From Brienomyrus brachyistius (Eukaryota; Chordata; Actinopteri; Osteoglossiformes; Mormyridae), in contig NC_064551.1 in NCBI RefSeq assembly GCF_023856365.1, positions 2,501 through 66,500 of the forward strand: a stretch of 64,000 bases of DNA, given 5' to 3'. How positions within the stretch are numbered: the stretch's first letter is position 1; each line of letters opens with the position of its first letter. Both the position numbers and the translations under genes were made by a program. The notes beneath the pieces were generated by a model. That model saw only the letters and a program-made list of their open reading frames with translations. It had not been told where the DNA came from and made no database searches. This document shows positions 62,987-64,000 of the stretch, piece by piece.

Positions 62987-63585
62987 TGTGCTCACCATCA
63001 TTTTATCTGCTGGGCTTGTGTCTATGAAGGATGCTATGAGCATTGCAGAAATCTCAAATGCATGAAAAGGGCAGAGACAAAAATATTCATGATACTGAGA
63101 TTTTGGAAATCACCTAGAACTACTTTTGTAATATAGTTCTATGTATAGAGCAAAGCAGAAGTTCCAATAATGCCAGCGATGTAGAGAGATGTGCAGTGGA
63201 GGTAGTCAGCTCTTATAAAGAGACACTAATGCAGTTCAGGGAAACATATTTTTGACCAGGAAGTGGGAAGTGGTGGCTAGAAGTGGGGACATAAAGAGAT
63301 CATGAAGCAGCAGTCAGGAGTGAGTAGTCGATGTGATGTGAATCAGAGAAGCATGAGATAAAACACAATGTGTGGACCCTTTCACAAATGGTCTGCTGGA
63401 GGGGGAGGTCACAGACAAAGTGAATTACCTGCACACTAATACCGAAATGGCCATTCTGTAAATACACTCTACAATTATTCAAATATGTCTTTAGTTATCC
63501 AGGGGTGGATCGATGCAAGTCTGGTGCTGATCCCAGAGAACACACCCACATATAGATAGAGCAGGGGCAAGAGTCAAACACCTCC
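62987..63585. other. Unassigned spacer
   Basis: No gene, RNA or element recognised before the terminal tandem repeat. Confidence 0.4.
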
Positions 63586-64000
63586 ACAGTGGTGCAGTGG
63601 TGCCTGCTGAGCCAAAGCATTCTCACATTTATGCAAACACCTCCTCTCAGCAGTGTCTGCTGCAGTGGTGCCTGCTGAGCCAATGCACTCCCACATTTAT
63701 ACAAACATCTCCCCTCAGCAGTGTCTGCTGCAGTGGTGCCTGCTGAGCCAATGCTCTCCCACATTTATACAAACATCTCCCCTCAGCAGTGTCTGCTGCA
63801 GTGGTGCCTGCTGAGCCAATGCTCTCCCACATTTATACAAACATCTCCCCTCAGCAGTGTCTGCTGCAGTGGTGCCTGCTGAGCCAATGCTCTCCCACAT
63901 TTATACAAACATCTCCCCTCAGCAGTGTCTGCTGCAGTGGTGCCTGCTGAGCCAATGCTCTCCCACATTTATACAAACATCTCCCCTCAGCAGTGTCTGC
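63586..64000. repeat. 68-bp tandem repeat, runs off the right edge
   Basis: About six copies of a 68-bp unit beginning CAGTGGTGCCTGCTGAGCCA and containing CTCCCACATTTATACAAACA and CCCCTCAGCAGTGTCTGCTG. The first copy is more diverged; the last four are essentially identical. Because 68 is not a multiple of three, the minus strand is open in all frames, giving repeated apparent proteins that should be ignored. Confidence 0.95.

Noticed and set aside
63495..63968. Series of minus-strand proteins MWESIGSAG
   Set aside because: Identical translations of the 68-bp tandem repeat in shifted frames.

Overview
This window is fish nuclear DNA, almost certainly teleost. It holds vertebrate multi-exon genes with GT-AG introns (a TMED10 gene and two FOS genes), fish-type tRNA-derived SINEs ending in GGAT repeats, Tc1/mariner and hAT transposons, L2/CR1-like LINE fragments, a Penelope-like remnant and CCCTAA telomere-type repeats. 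No bacterial, organellar or CRISPR features were seen.

Layout. Positions 1-5990 are a satellite of 17-bp units (CCCCCAGCACTTACAAA), switching abruptly at about 3936 to a TTAGAAA variant and then decaying into longer C-rich units; this looks like the subtelomeric end. Positions 6-11 kb hold a Penelope-like relic and a ~155-bp tandem repeat carrying ETS-like CCGGAAGTG motifs, interrupted by a LINE piece with 109-bp inverted arms. Positions 11.7-22.9 kb hold four leftward exons of an ABCA4-like transporter, with the rest of the gene missing, plus a decayed PNMA-type gag element and a decayed tRNA-Tyr. Positions 24-27.5 kb hold a hAT copy cut off at an interstitial telomeric tract, a TTAGCATG-type array and SINEs. 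Positions 29.8-30.5 kb hold a three-exon MCTP2-like relic, and 31-37 kb is mostly transposons.

The gene core is 37.7-55 kb: TMED10 (minus strand, five exons, intact), then two FOS paralogues arranged head to head, fos copy 1 (minus) and fos copy 2 (plus). TMED10 next to FOS is conserved vertebrate synteny (NEK9-TMED10-FOS-JDP2-BATF in human), and copy 2 has the orientation relative to TMED10 that human FOS has. FOS proteins are bZIP subunits of AP-1; TMED10 is a p24 cargo receptor of the early secretory pathway, and no functional link to FOS is implied. Positions 55-64 kb hold AT repeats, a young hAT MITE, SINEs, an orphan CpG-rich promoter-like island, and a 68-bp tandem repeat running off the right edge.

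Most notable: (i) the apparent serum response element of fos copy 2 has been split by a hAT MITE inserted inside its CArG box; (ii) fos copy 1 has an in-frame TAA at the tyrosine of the conserved FTYP (ERK-docking) motif, while the 35 downstream codons remain FOS-like; (iii) fos copy 2 has FTPP at the same place, so both copies appear to lack that motif.
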